Positions 44,877 through 53,496 of a DNA stretch of 64,000 bases are shown piece after piece. Position 1 is the stretch's first letter. The number at the start of each line of letters is the position of its first letter. Where the stretch lies: contig NZ_CP124862.1 in assembly GCF_030013905.1 (NCBI RefSeq), forward strand, positions 4,963,051 to 5,027,050. The letters are read 5' to 3'. This stretch comes from Petroclostridium sp. X23 (GTDB lineage: Bacteria; Bacillota; Clostridia; SK-Y3). The notes beneath the pieces are model-generated. The model worked only from the letters and a program-made list of their open reading frames with translations. It did no database searches and was not told where the DNA came from. The translations under genes and the position numbers were made by a program.

Positions 44877-45095
44877 ATGCCGTTAACTATGCTAAGCTTT
44901 GGAGTGGAAGCCGTTATTAAAATATGTAATGCTAGAGAAACAACAAAAAAATTCTTGGAGGGATTAGGAATAATACCGGGGACAAAAATCTCAGTGATAT
45001 CTGAAAACGGCGGAAATGTAATAATATCTGTTAAAGGTACCCGTTTGGCAATTAATAAAGGAGTTGCTCAGAAATTGTATGTAGAACTTGTTTAA
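44877..45095 (+). CDS. feoA: FeoA-domain protein (feo operon 2, first)
   Basis: 72 residues: MLSFGVEAVIKICNARE, then FLEGLGIIPGTKISVISENGGNVIISVKGTRLAINKGVAQKL, a complete FeoA SH3-like domain. ATG 44877 has GGGAGGT just upstream; an earlier in-frame ATG at 44853 lies near the promoter. First of two tandem FeoA paralogues. Confidence 0.85.
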   Translation: MPLTMLSFGVEAVIKICNARETTKKFLEGLGIIPGTKISVISENGGNVIISVKGTRLAINKGVAQKLYVELV

Positions 45096-45120
45096 CTATA
45101 ACATGAAAGGGTTTGGATAT

Positions 45121-45345
45121 ATGGAAAAAACATTAAAAGAATTGAAGCCAGGGCAAAAGGGCGTTGTGTTAAAAATCAAAGGTGGAGGGATCGTGAAAAG
45201 AAGACTGATGGATATGGGCATCACACAGGGAGTAGAGGTAGTTGTGAAAAAAGTTGCGCCATTAGGTGATCCGGTTGAGGTTAATATTAGGGGGTATGAA
45301 CTCACTTTCAGAAAAGAGGAAGCAGAAAATATCATTATTAAGTAA
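45121..45345 (+). CDS. feoA: FeoA-domain protein (feo operon 2, second)
   Basis: 74 residues: KELKPGQKGVVLKIKGGGIVKRRLMDMGITQGVEVVVKKVAPLGDPVEVNIRGYELTFRKEEAENI, a textbook FeoA with the D-M-G-I and P-L-G-D-P motifs. ATG 45121 preceded by GAAAGGG. The previous FeoA lacks the PLGDP loop, so the two probably play different roles. Confidence 0.9.
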   Translation: MEKTLKELKPGQKGVVLKIKGGGIVKRRLMDMGITQGVEVVVKKVAPLGDPVEVNIRGYELTFRKEEAENIIIK

Positions 45346-45349
45346 TACA

Positions 45350-45407
45350 AGCTGTTTAAATAGAAAAAACAGCTAATTTTTAAAACTGTAAATGATAATG
45401 AATATCA
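45350..45407 (+). promoter_or_regulatory. Hairpin and Fur-like box between feoA and feoB
   Basis: AGCTGTTT / AAACAGCT (45350-45357, 45367-45374) followed by AATTTTT is a weak terminator or attenuator. TGATAATGAATATCA (45393-45407), one change from the Fur consensus, comes next, so feoB may have its own iron-controlled promoter. Confidence 0.55.
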
Positions 45408-45431
45408 ATATCAAAAGAGAGGGGACATCAA

Positions 45432-47477
45432 ATGGCTTACAAATTTGCGTTGATCGGTAACCCAAATTGTGGGAAAACTACCTTATTTAACGCGATTACC
45501 GGAAGCACTCAGTATGTAGGTAACTGGCCGGGTGTTACGGTAGAAAAAAAAGAAGGCAAAGCGAAAAACATCAAAGAAGATGTCGAAGTAGTGGACTTAC
45601 CGGGTATTTATTCTTTATCTCCATATTCGATGGAAGAGGTGATTGCAAGAGACTACATCATTGATGAAAAACCCGATGTAGTGATCAATATTGTGGATGG
45701 ATCCAATATTGAAAGAAATCTTTATTTAACGGTGCAATTGATTGAGATGGGTGTGCCTGTTGTAGTAGCGTTAAATATGATGGATGAAGTGGTGGCTAAA
45801 GGCGATAGAATTGATATGGAGAAGCTGTCTCGCATGTTGGGTGTTCCGGTAGTACCTACATCGGCAAGTAAAGGCGAAGGTGTTAAAGATGTTGTGTCAG
45901 AAGCGCTGCAAATCGCCCAAACTGCGGCAACCGGCCAATCAGCTGTCAATTACATTGCTTTTGATAATAAAATTGAAGATTGCTTGAAAAAAGTGCAGCA
46001 GCTCATTGTCAAATATACCAAGGGAGACAGGTTTACTAAAAGGTGGCTTGCGCTAAAGATGCTTGAGGGTGATGAAAAGATCAAGGAAAAAATACAGATT
46101 CCTGTTACAATCAGCCAAGACATAAAGCCATTGATAGAAAAGCTGGAGAGTGAATTTGATAATGATATTGAGACCATCATTGCCGATAGCAGGTATCAGT
46201 ATATCGGGAATATAGTTGAAAGTGTTGCTCAAAAGAAAAACAAGGAAAACTCCCTGACATTATCCGATAAAATCGATAAAATCGTTACCAATAGAATATT
46301 TGCAATACCGATATTTCTATTGGTAATGTATGTAATCTTTGAAGTAACATTTGGAGCGGCAGGGTCGTATACCATCGATTGGGTTGATGTTTTTATCAAT
46401 GAAACGGTAACAGGTGCTGTTTCGGGATGGCTTGAATCTGCAGCGGCCGCAGAATGGCTTCATGCTTTAGTGGTTGACGGTATTATTGCCGGAATGGGTA
46501 GTATGTTGGTATTTGTTCCTCAAATTATGATTTTGTTCTTCTTTTTATCACTTCTGGAAGACAGCGGTTACATGGCCAGAGCAGCGTTTATCATGGATAG
46601 GATGCTGAGAAAGCTTGGATTAAGCGGAAAATCATTTATACCGATGGTAATGGGATTTGGGTGCAGTGTCCCCGGGATTATGGCTGCAAGGACATTAGAA
46701 AATGAAAAAGATAGAAAATTAACTATCATATTAACACCGTTTATGTCTTGTGGTGCACGTTTGCCGGTTTACGCCTTATTTACGGCAGCTTTTTTTGCAA
46801 AGAATCAAAGCTTGGTGATTTATTCAATATATTTGCTGGGTATTGGTGTAGCGGTATTATCCGGAATATTGCTCAAAAAAACCGTATTAAAAGGGGAAAC
46901 AGCACCTTTTATCATGGAATTACCTCCATACCGTTTTCCAACAATTAAGGGTATAGGCATTCATATGATAGACCGCGCCAAAGGTTTTATTAAAAAGGCC
47001 GGAACTGTTATTTTTGCGGCATCGGTAGTCATCTGGTTTTGTCAGACGTTTAATTTTTCTCTACAGATGGTTGAAGATCCGGCACAAAGCATCTTTGGGA
47101 TGATTGGGGGAGCGATTGCGCCGGTATTTGCACCTATTGGATTCGGCGATTGGAAATCATCGGTTGCATTACTAACCGGATTAGTTGCGAAGGAAGTGGT
47201 AGTGGCTACGCTGGGGATATTGCATGGCCTGGGAGAAGTGGCAGAAGATTCGGTGGAATTGCATACGGCATTGAAAAACTTGTATACACCGCTTAGGGCT
47301 TATGCGTTTATGGCGTTTACGTTGCTGTATGTACCTTGTATTGCAGCAGTAGGTGTGATGAAGAGAGAGTTTAATTCATGGAAGTGGACATTATTTGCAA
47401 CGGGATACCAGACGGGAATAGCTTGGGTTGTTGCCTTTTTAATTTTTCAAGTTGGCAAGTTTATTGGATTAGAATAA
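45432..47477 (+). CDS. feoB: FeoB ferrous iron transporter (variant 2)
   Basis: 681 residues. GTPase domain with G1 GNPNCGKTT, GSTQYVGNWPGVTVEKKEG, G3 DLPGIYSLS, G4 NMMDE; spacer; membrane domain from ~280 with Gate motif VMGFGCSVPGIMAAR (canonical GFGCSVP) and second motif TPFMSCGARLPVY, plus VAKEVVVATLG. These are the standard iron-FeoB features that the first FeoB only partly keeps. ATG 45432 follows AGAGAGGGG. Fur box directly upstream. Imports Fe2+ across the cytoplasmic membrane. Confidence 0.93.
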   Translation: MAYKFALIGNPNCGKTTLFNAITGSTQYVGNWPGVTVEKKEGKAKNIKEDVEVVDLPGIYSLSPYSMEEVIARDYIIDEKPDVVINIVDGSNIERNLYLTVQLIEMGVPVVVALNMMDEVVAKGDRIDMEKLSRMLGVPVVPTSASKGEGVKDVVSEALQIAQTAATGQSAVNYIAFDNKIEDCLKKVQQLIVKYTKGDRFTKRWLALKMLEGDEKIKEKIQIPVTISQDIKPLIEKLESEFDNDIETIIADSRYQYIGNIVESVAQKKNKENSLTLSDKIDKIVTNRIFAIPIFLLVMYVIFEVTFGAAGSYTIDWVDVFINETVTGAVSGWLESAAAAEWLHALVVDGIIAGMGSMLVFVPQIMILFFFLSLLEDSGYMARAAFIMDRMLRKLGLSGKSFIPMVMGFGCSVPGIMAARTLENEKDRKLTIILTPFMSCGARLPVYALFTAAFFAKNQSLVIYSIYLLGIGVAVLSGILLKKTVLKGETAPFIMELPPYRFPTIKGIGIHMIDRAKGFIKKAGTVIFAASVVIWFCQTFNFSLQMVEDPAQSIFGMIGGAIAPVFAPIGFGDWKSSVALLTGLVAKEVVVATLGILHGLGEVAEDSVELHTALKNLYTPLRAYAFMAFTLLYVPCIAAVGVMKREFNSWKWTLFATGYQTGIAWVVAFLIFQVGKFIGLE

Positions 47478-47493
47478 AGAGAGAAGGTAAAAA

Positions 47494-47643
47494 ATGATTA
47501 ACTGTATTTTGGGTGGTCTGATTCTAGGATTGGTTATATATTCAATCATTAAATATATAAAGAATATCAAAAAGGGCGGTTGCAGTTGTGGACAAGAATG
47601 TGACGGCTGCGGCTGCAATAATCATCAGCATATGCATAAATAA
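47494..47643 (+). CDS. FeoB-associated Cys-rich membrane protein
   Basis: 49 residues, 16 bases after feoB. One membrane helix (CILGGLILGLVIYSIIKYI) and then a Cys/His tail, GGCSCGQECDGCGC and HQHMHK. This is the typical FeoB-associated Cys-rich membrane protein, thought to replace FeoC in many Bacillota. Metal binding via the CxC and CxxCxC clusters is likely. RBS AGAGAAGG. Confidence 0.88.
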   Translation: MINCILGGLILGLVIYSIIKYIKNIKKGGCSCGQECDGCGCNNHQHMHK

Positions 47644-47701
47644 AGCATATGATTTTCAAATAACAGACGTTATCATTGTAATATAAAGGAGAGTGAAGTC
47701 A

Positions 47702-47998
47702 ATGAGTATTGTGTTAGTCGGAGGTCATGACCGGATGCATGATGTCTATAAGAATGTATGCGGTAGATTAGGACATAGGGTGAAAATATTTACCCAAATG
47801 CCGGCAAAGTTCGATAAGATGATCGGAAACCCGGATACGATACTATTGTTTACCAGTACGGTATCCCATAAGATGGTGGGTGTCGCAGTAAAAGAGGCCA
47901 AGAGAAAAAACATACCTCTTTTAAGGTGCCATAACAGCAGTGCAGCTTCATTGGAAGATGTAATTAAAAATATTGCCCCAAATAATACGGCTTGTTGA
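47702..47998 (+). CDS. DUF2325-family protein
   Basis: 98 residues: SIVLVGGHDRMHDVYKNVCGRLGHRV, TILLFTSTVSHKMVGVAVKEAKRKNIPLLRCHNSSA. The V-G-G-H-D/x-R and S-H-x-M patterns are those of DUF2325, small Rossmann-like proteins of unknown function often next to feo genes in anaerobes. ATG 47702 chosen over GTG 47693 because AAGGAG (47687-47692) abuts the latter. Co-transcribed with feo operon 2 is plausible. Confidence 0.85.
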   Translation: MSIVLVGGHDRMHDVYKNVCGRLGHRVKIFTQMPAKFDKMIGNPDTILLFTSTVSHKMVGVAVKEAKRKNIPLLRCHNSSAASLEDVIKNIAPNNTAC

Positions 47999-48068
47999 CT
48001 TTTAGTGTGAAGGATCATATGAAATATCAGTGTGAGTCAACAGCCGTACAAACAAAGAAGGAATGATA

Positions 48069-48680
48069 ATGAATTGGATATCCAGACTAATGATTAATCA
48101 CGGTTTATTTCATGATATTATAGAATGTTTAGTCACAGCATTGGAAGCAAAAGATCTTTATACCAGCGGTCATTCTTCCAGGGTAGCCGATATGACATAT
48201 GACTTGGCCAGACGTGTTGGTTTAAGAAGAGGCATGCTGGAAAAAGCACATATAGCTGCTCATCTTCATGATATAGGTAAGATTGGTATCCCGGATCAGA
48301 TACTGAATAAAAGAGGGAAGCTTTTGCCTCATGAATGGGCGCAGATACAGCTTCATCCGGAAATAGGGTATAGAATCTTAAACAAATCAAAAAGGCTTAA
48401 AATCATTCCGGATATTATTCTTCACCATCATGAACGTTGGGATGGAAAAGGATATCCTTCAAGATTAAAAGGAGAAGCAATTCCTTTTGGATCAAGGATT
48501 ATTGCAATATGCGACACCATTGATGCAATGACATCACAGAGACCTTATCGTAAAGCTTTTTCATGGGATGAATGTAGAAAAGAAATAGAACTTAATAAAG
48601 GTACACAATTCGACCCGGCACTAGTGGATGCAACTGAAAAGTTATGGCCCTTATGGGAAAAACAAATGAATAACAGTTAA
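48069..48680 (+). CDS. HD-GYP domain cyclic di-GMP phosphodiesterase
   Basis: 203 residues, almost only the HD-GYP domain: HD dyad in AAHLHDIGKIGIPD (H67-D68), HPEIGYRIL, HHHERWDGKGYP (119-130; GYP intact) and the late region CDTIDAMTSQRPYRK. Degrades cyclic di-GMP; no sensor domain, so activity may depend on partners. AAGGA at 48058-48062 favours ATG 48069 over 48063. A c-di-GMP-I riboswitch lies at 25.6 kb, so c-di-GMP signalling is used in this organism. Confidence 0.9.
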   Translation: MNWISRLMINHGLFHDIIECLVTALEAKDLYTSGHSSRVADMTYDLARRVGLRRGMLEKAHIAAHLHDIGKIGIPDQILNKRGKLLPHEWAQIQLHPEIGYRILNKSKRLKIIPDIILHHHERWDGKGYPSRLKGEAIPFGSRIIAICDTIDAMTSQRPYRKAFSWDECRKEIELNKGTQFDPALVDATEKLWPLWEKQMNNS

Positions 48681-48762
48681 AAGTTACAGTATGATAAACA
48701 TTTTAGATAAAAAGAGAGAAGTTATGTCGTCTTTCTATTTATAAGGGGGCAGAACCATTATT

Positions 48763-50103
48763 ATGACGCATAAAAATAAAATTCATAAAGCTGATTTTAC
48801 GTTTCGAAAAGATTTTTTACATATGATCAAGACAGAAGATTTCTATGAGAAATTGTACAATACAAAAAGATTAGGTATTTCTACAAGAAATATAAAAATA
48901 TTATTGTTTGGATTTTTCAGTATGATTCATCTTATTTTTCTGGGTGTTTATCTATCTCCTATTATTAATAGCAAGGCAGGGGATTGGGTTCATTTAAAAG
49001 TAAATATTTGGGTTCCTATAATGCATATCACGGTCACGGCTTTTCTGTTTTTGGGGATGATATGTATAGTTTTTAAACAGTCGGAGCTTTTGATAGATAT
49101 TAAGAAAACATTGGAGTCGGTGCCCATTAATACTACAAAGGGGTTAGCTGAAGCTGTTTCAATGATGGTCAAATATGCAGCGCTTACTATTGAAGATTTA
49201 AGAGATAAATTGAATAGAGCCAAAGAAGATACTTGCGGTACAAGAAAAGCTGCACTAGACTCGGCGGAGATATCAAGGCAGTTATATGATGCAGTGAGAG
49301 AAATTGCTGCCGGAATATCTGCTCAAACAGCTGAAATAGAAGTAGCGACCATATCTACCGTTCAGCTTGCACAAAAGATTAATAATATTAAGGATAGCAT
49401 TGAAGTAGTTACGAATGTATCCAATAAGACCAAAGAAGTAAGCAATGGGGCAGTAGAAGTTGTTGAACACTTGAAAATAAAAACGGTAGAAACTGCGGAT
49501 ATGAACGATATTATACAAAAGGGTATAGATAGTCTGAATCATAAGTCACATGAGATCATAGAAATTATTAAGGTTGTTAAAAGTATAAATGAGCAGATTA
49601 ATATTCTTTCGCTTAATGCAGCAATAGAAGCAGCAAGAGCAGGAGAAGCAGGCAAAGGATTCGCAGTAGTTGCAAATGAAGTACGAAGACTAGCGGAACA
49701 AACCAAAGAGACCACTATATTTATAGAAAAAATGATCGGCGGTATTCAAAAGCAAACGTCGGAAACAGTAAAAAATATTAGAAAAGCTTCTGAAATATTC
49801 GGTCAACAGGCAATATCCGTTCAAAAGACGGACACCGCTTTTAAAGAAATATTAAATCATATGGAATCCATCACAGAGCAGGTACGGAGCGCTAATGAAG
49901 AAATACGGAATATTCATGAATATAACGACAAAGCAACAATAGGGATAAGCAGCATTGCATGTGTAGCAGAGAGTACCCTGGATTCTCTAGAAGAGCTAGT
50001 GAATACCAGTAAACAACAAAAGAGTTCTTCTGACAAATTAGTAGTAAGGATTCAAAATTTGTTTGGAAGTATCAATGATTCTGTGATTCTTCAAGAGAGA
50101 TAG
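48763..50103 (+). CDS. Methyl-accepting chemotaxis-like protein without extracellular sensor
   Basis: 446 residues. Two membrane helices near 45-70 (FGFFSMIHLIFLGVYLSPI) and 82-105 (MHITVTAFLFLGMICIVF) separated by only a short loop, so there is no periplasmic ligand domain. The cytoplasmic part is a long coiled coil with the MCP hairpin tip QINILSLNAAIEAARAGEAG ... KGFAVVANEVRRLAEQTKETT. No HAMP is obvious. Signal may be sensed in the membrane or through the cytoplasmic coil. Just upstream of the nitrogenase-like operon, but separated by ~160 bp with its own operator. Confidence 0.88.
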   Translation: MTHKNKIHKADFTFRKDFLHMIKTEDFYEKLYNTKRLGISTRNIKILLFGFFSMIHLIFLGVYLSPIINSKAGDWVHLKVNIWVPIMHITVTAFLFLGMICIVFKQSELLIDIKKTLESVPINTTKGLAEAVSMMVKYAALTIEDLRDKLNRAKEDTCGTRKAALDSAEISRQLYDAVREIAAGISAQTAEIEVATISTVQLAQKINNIKDSIEVVTNVSNKTKEVSNGAVEVVEHLKIKTVETADMNDIIQKGIDSLNHKSHEIIEIIKVVKSINEQINILSLNAAIEAARAGEAGKGFAVVANEVRRLAEQTKETTIFIEKMIGGIQKQTSETVKNIRKASEIFGQQAISVQKTDTAFKEILNHMESITEQVRSANEEIRNIHEYNDKATIGISSIACVAESTLDSLEELVNTSKQQKSSSDKLVVRIQNLFGSINDSVILQER

Positions 50104-50224
50104 AACACTTGGCTCTCACTTTATATATTCTGTTTTCAATAGGACTTATAATTAAGTATAGAACTTATTTAATAAAACATGGATTGAAAATAGTTAGGGT
50201 GCTCTAATTATTTTTGTGATCAAT

Positions 50225-50240
50225 GTTAGATAAATCTAAC
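50225..50240. promoter_or_regulatory. Metal-box palindrome 7 before the nitrogenase-like operon
   Basis: GTTAGATAAATCTAAC, identical to the 6209 box, 25 bases before the nifH-like start. It should cover the early transcribed region and repress the operon when the co-repressor metal is plentiful. Confidence 0.75.
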
Positions 50241-50264
50241 ATATTTTATGAGGAGACTGATGGT

Positions 50265-51029
50265 ATGTATAAAATCGCAATTTATGGAAAGGGTGGGATT
50301 GGTAAATCCACAACAACATCCAATTTAGCGGCAGCCTTGTCAAAAAGCGGTTATAAGGTGATGCAAATCGGATGTGATCCGAAAGCAGATTCTACCAAGA
50401 ATCTGAATTATGGCAAGGTAGTACCCACTGTACTGGATGTTCTGCGCTTGAAGCCGGAAAAAACTACTTTAGCTGATATTGTTTTTGAAGGGGAAGGAGG
50501 CGTGCTTTGTGTAGAGGCAGGAGGTCCCACGCCGGGAATCGGCTGCGCAGGACGGGGAATTATTACGGCTTTTGAGAAACTTGAGGAGCTTAAGGCTTAC
50601 GAAGTTTATCACCCTGACATTGTGCTGTATGATGTATTAGGGGATGTTGTTTGCGGAGGCTTTGCGATGCCTATCCGTGGGAAATACGCCCGGGATGTAT
50701 TTGTTGTAACCTCCGGTGAAAAAATGTCCCTTTATGCTGCTGCCAATATTGCGTCGGCAATTACCAATTTCAAGAGCAGAGGTTATGCCCGCTTGTCGGG
50801 AGTTATTCTGAATTCCAGAAATGTTCATAATGAACATGCGTTGGTTTCAGAACTTGCAGGGGAGATTGACAGTGAAATTATCAGTGTGCTCAGCCGGAGT
50901 GATTATGTGCAGCGGGCAGAAGAGCAAAACACGACAGTTGTCAATGCATTCCCTGACAGTCCTATGGCAAAGGAATATTTGGAGCTGGCAAAAAAAGTGC
51001 TGGAGGTGTGTGACCAATGCATTCACTAA
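50265..51029 (+). CDS. Nitrogenase-like iron protein (NifH/NflH family)
   Basis: 254 residues. ATP-dependent reductase of the nitrogenase-like component 1 encoded next. P-loop GKGGIGKST at 8-16, GCDPKADSTKNL at 36-47, and both [4Fe-4S] ligands: C94 in GPTPGIGCAGRGI and C130 in VLYDVLGDVVCGGFAMP. Nitrogenase H proteins are ~290 residues; this one is shorter at the C-terminus. ATG 50265 with GAGGAGA 8-14 bases upstream; an in-frame ATG at 50223 lies on the operator. Overlaps the next gene by 13 bases. The dimer is expected to dock to the D/K-like proteins and donate electrons on ATP hydrolysis. Confidence 0.9.
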   Translation: MYKIAIYGKGGIGKSTTTSNLAAALSKSGYKVMQIGCDPKADSTKNLNYGKVVPTVLDVLRLKPEKTTLADIVFEGEGGVLCVEAGGPTPGIGCAGRGIITAFEKLEELKAYEVYHPDIVLYDVLGDVVCGGFAMPIRGKYARDVFVVTSGEKMSLYAAANIASAITNFKSRGYARLSGVILNSRNVHNEHALVSELAGEIDSEIISVLSRSDYVQRAEEQNTTVVNAFPDSPMAKEYLELAKKVLEVCDQCIH

Positions 51030-52300
51030 ACCTGCAGCAATCATCGTGTTTATCACATTTCGAGGATACGCTGAGATATTGTTCACCTTCTCATGGCGGA
51101 TGGGGTGTTGTGCGGATGGGTATGCTTGTACCCGAAAGCTATCAGTTGTTTGTCTGCCCTTTTGCCTGCGGCAGACATGGTGCTATCGGCGCTATTACCC
51201 AAGGGTTCAAGGACAGGCTTTCCTATTTGTACATAGATGAAACCGATATAGTGTCGGGAGGTTATGAACAACTCATCTTGGAAGGGGTGGAAGAACTTCT
51301 CGATGAGCTGGATTTCAAGCCCAAAGTACTTATGATTTTTGTCAGCTGTTTGGATGATTTGCTTGGAACCGATCATGATGGATTTTTGAGTGAGCTTCGG
51401 GAGCGCTATCAGGATATGCGTTTTACCTTATGTCATATGAATCCCATTACATTGGATAGCAAGGTACCCCCGCCTGTGAATATACAATGTAAGATATTCG
51501 GTTTGCTGGAAAAGTCAGAAGAGCCGGTATGCCGACAAATGGCTGCTTTCTGCGGCAACAATGTAGCAATCGACAAAGAAAGTGAGATCTTTGCTGTTTT
51601 ATCGGCTGCCGGATATACAGACATATTACATATTTCACAATGCAAGACTTTTAGCGAATTTCAGCAAATGTCAAGGGCAGCATTGAATGTTGTTCCCTCA
51701 CCTATGGGGGCCGCAGCAGCAGGAGATGTTAAGGAAGTACTGGGGATAGATTATGTTTATATGCCGGTAAGTTACGACTTTGAAGAAATTGACCAAAATT
51801 ATCATAAAATTCTATCAAAAGCAGGTTTAAGTATGGATTTTTCCCATTTCAGGTACCGGACTCAAAATGCGATTTCGGCAGCTAGAACAGAGGTTGGGGA
51901 TATGCCGGTCGTTATCGATAATTCAGCTACGGTTCGGCCGTTTACTTTGGCTAAATTGCTTCTTTCCTTTGGATTTAACGTCGTGGAGATATATGCGCAG
52001 GACTGCAAGGTTTTTGAAAAGGAAAGCTACCAATGGCTTTGCAACAATGCTTCGGATATTAGAATACTCCAGCCGGAGCATCCCAGAGCACCTGCTGTGC
52101 GCCGGCATGATAGGGAGTGTATTGCCATCGGTTTTGAAGGAGCGTATTTGACAGGCGCCAGATATGTTGTGAATCTTGTCAATGATGAAACACTCTATGG
52201 TTATCACGGGATAGAAAAACTGATGAAAATGATTGCAGCTGCATCAAAGGGTACGACGGATCTGCGTTTGCTTATTCGTCAATATGGACTGGTTGTTTGA
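51017..52300 (+). CDS. Nitrogenase component 1-like protein, NifD/NflD type
   Basis: 427 residues. Three cysteines, C22, C47 and C111, are spaced 25 and 64 apart, close to the 26 and 66 of the P-cluster ligands in NifD; C47 lies in FVCPFACGRHGAIGA and C111 in IFVSCLDD. Later segments VVPSPMGAAAAGDV and GFEGAYLTGARYVVNLV fit the nitrogenase fold. NifD itself has ~480 residues with conserved FeMo-cofactor Cys/His; I see no clear FeMoco ligand motif, so N2 reduction is not implied. Overlaps the nifH-like gene. Likely alpha subunit of a reductase with an unknown substrate. Confidence 0.85.
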   Translation: MHSLNLQQSSCLSHFEDTLRYCSPSHGGWGVVRMGMLVPESYQLFVCPFACGRHGAIGAITQGFKDRLSYLYIDETDIVSGGYEQLILEGVEELLDELDFKPKVLMIFVSCLDDLLGTDHDGFLSELRERYQDMRFTLCHMNPITLDSKVPPPVNIQCKIFGLLEKSEEPVCRQMAAFCGNNVAIDKESEIFAVLSAAGYTDILHISQCKTFSEFQQMSRAALNVVPSPMGAAAAGDVKEVLGIDYVYMPVSYDFEEIDQNYHKILSKAGLSMDFSHFRYRTQNAISAARTEVGDMPVVIDNSATVRPFTLAKLLLSFGFNVVEIYAQDCKVFEKESYQWLCNNASDIRILQPEHPRAPAVRRHDRECIAIGFEGAYLTGARYVVNLVNDETLYGYHGIEKLMKMIAAASKGTTDLRLLIRQYGLVV

Positions 52301-52344
52301 TGGATGTTCTAAAGAAATATATTAAAATTGATTGAGGTAGTGTT

Positions 52345-53496
52345 ATGCATAAATTAGCAATTAAATTACCACCTTTTTCACCGGATTATTCCGGTGCAAT
52401 TTCCGCTTTATTTGAACTGGGAGGCATGATGGTAATCCATGATGCCTCCGGATGTACCGGTAATTATACAGGGTATGATGAACCTCGCTGGTATGATTCC
52501 AAATCTTTTGTTTATTGCTCGGCGCTTCGGGAGATAGATGCTGTCATGGGCAATGATGACAAGTTTATCAATAGAATCGTCAGTGCGGCAACAGAACTCA
52601 ATCCAAAATTCATATGCTTAATGGGCAGCCCTGTACCCATGATCATAGGCAGTGATTTTGAAGGGATCGCAATAGAAATAGAGCACAAGACAGGTATTCC
52701 GACATTCGGATTTGCCACAACAGGCCTTAAATATTATGATAAGGGCGCATCGGATGCACTTGTGGCTTTTTCGCGGCGTTTTGTCACACAGAGGCATGAA
52801 AAAAGGCCAAATACCATTAATATGCTGGGTGCTACACCCATTGACTTTACGAGGGTAGGCACGGTGATGGATTTTCAATTCGAATTCCAATCAAGGGGGA
52901 TTGAAGTACTTTCAACCTTTGCTATGGGCAGCAGCTTGGAGCAACTATCCGACAGCAGTGCTGCAGCTGTAAATATTGTTGTCTCTGCAAGCGGTTTAGC
53001 AGTGGCGGAGTATTTCAGCGGGGTTTTTGGAACACCCTATGTGATCGGGCAGCCCATAGGTACATATCATACCGACAATCTCTGTAAGCTTATCCAAAAG
53101 GCTCAGGATACAGGGGAAAACCAATTCATGCGTATACCCGAAGATACGGCACGCATCCTGCTCATAGGGGAACATGTGACAATGCATTCTCTGCGTGCAT
53201 GCCTGTATGAGGACTTGGGGATTTCCGGTGTGGATATCGGGTGCCCTTTCCGGCGGATATCACAGATCAATGCTTCAAACGATATGGCATTATTATCGGA
53301 GAAAGACATAAAAAATATTGCTAACAGTGGAAAGTATACGCATATCATAGGGGATCCTTTCTTTGAACAGCTCATTACAGAACCTTTGCATTTTACTCCT
53401 CTGCCTCATGTGGCGGTTTCCAGTAAAGTCCATTGGGAAAAGCCCCTTGAGCTTGCAGGAGAAAAAATAAATAAAATATTGAAAGGAATAATGTAA
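52345..53496 (+). CDS. Nitrogenase component 1-like protein, NifK/NflK type
   Basis: 383 residues. Starts LPPFSPDYSGAISALFELGGMMVIHDASGCTGNYTGYDEPRW, the NifK-like opening with the first cluster cysteine C37; C58 (SFVYCSAL) and C91 (FICLMGSPVPMIIGSDFEG) follow. The GSPVPxxIGxD segment is the beta-subunit signature. Much shorter than NifK (~520), as in the Nfl, BchB and CfbD-like groups. Gap of 44 bp from the D-like gene; RBS TTGAGGTAG. Should pair with the D-like protein as a heterotetramer carrying [4Fe-4S]/P-type clusters. Confidence 0.85.
   Translation: MHKLAIKLPPFSPDYSGAISALFELGGMMVIHDASGCTGNYTGYDEPRWYDSKSFVYCSALREIDAVMGNDDKFINRIVSAATELNPKFICLMGSPVPMIIGSDFEGIAIEIEHKTGIPTFGFATTGLKYYDKGASDALVAFSRRFVTQRHEKRPNTINMLGATPIDFTRVGTVMDFQFEFQSRGIEVLSTFAMGSSLEQLSDSSAAAVNIVVSASGLAVAEYFSGVFGTPYVIGQPIGTYHTDNLCKLIQKAQDTGENQFMRIPEDTARILLIGEHVTMHSLRACLYEDLGISGVDIGCPFRRISQINASNDMALLSEKDIKNIANSGKYTHIIGDPFFEQLITEPLHFTPLPHVAVSSKVHWEKPLELAGEKINKILKGIM

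Noticed and set aside
50265..53496. True nitrogenase (nifHDK)
   Set aside because: D- and K-like proteins are 50-140 residues short, FeMo-cofactor ligand motifs are not seen, and no nifENB or other nif genes are nearby.
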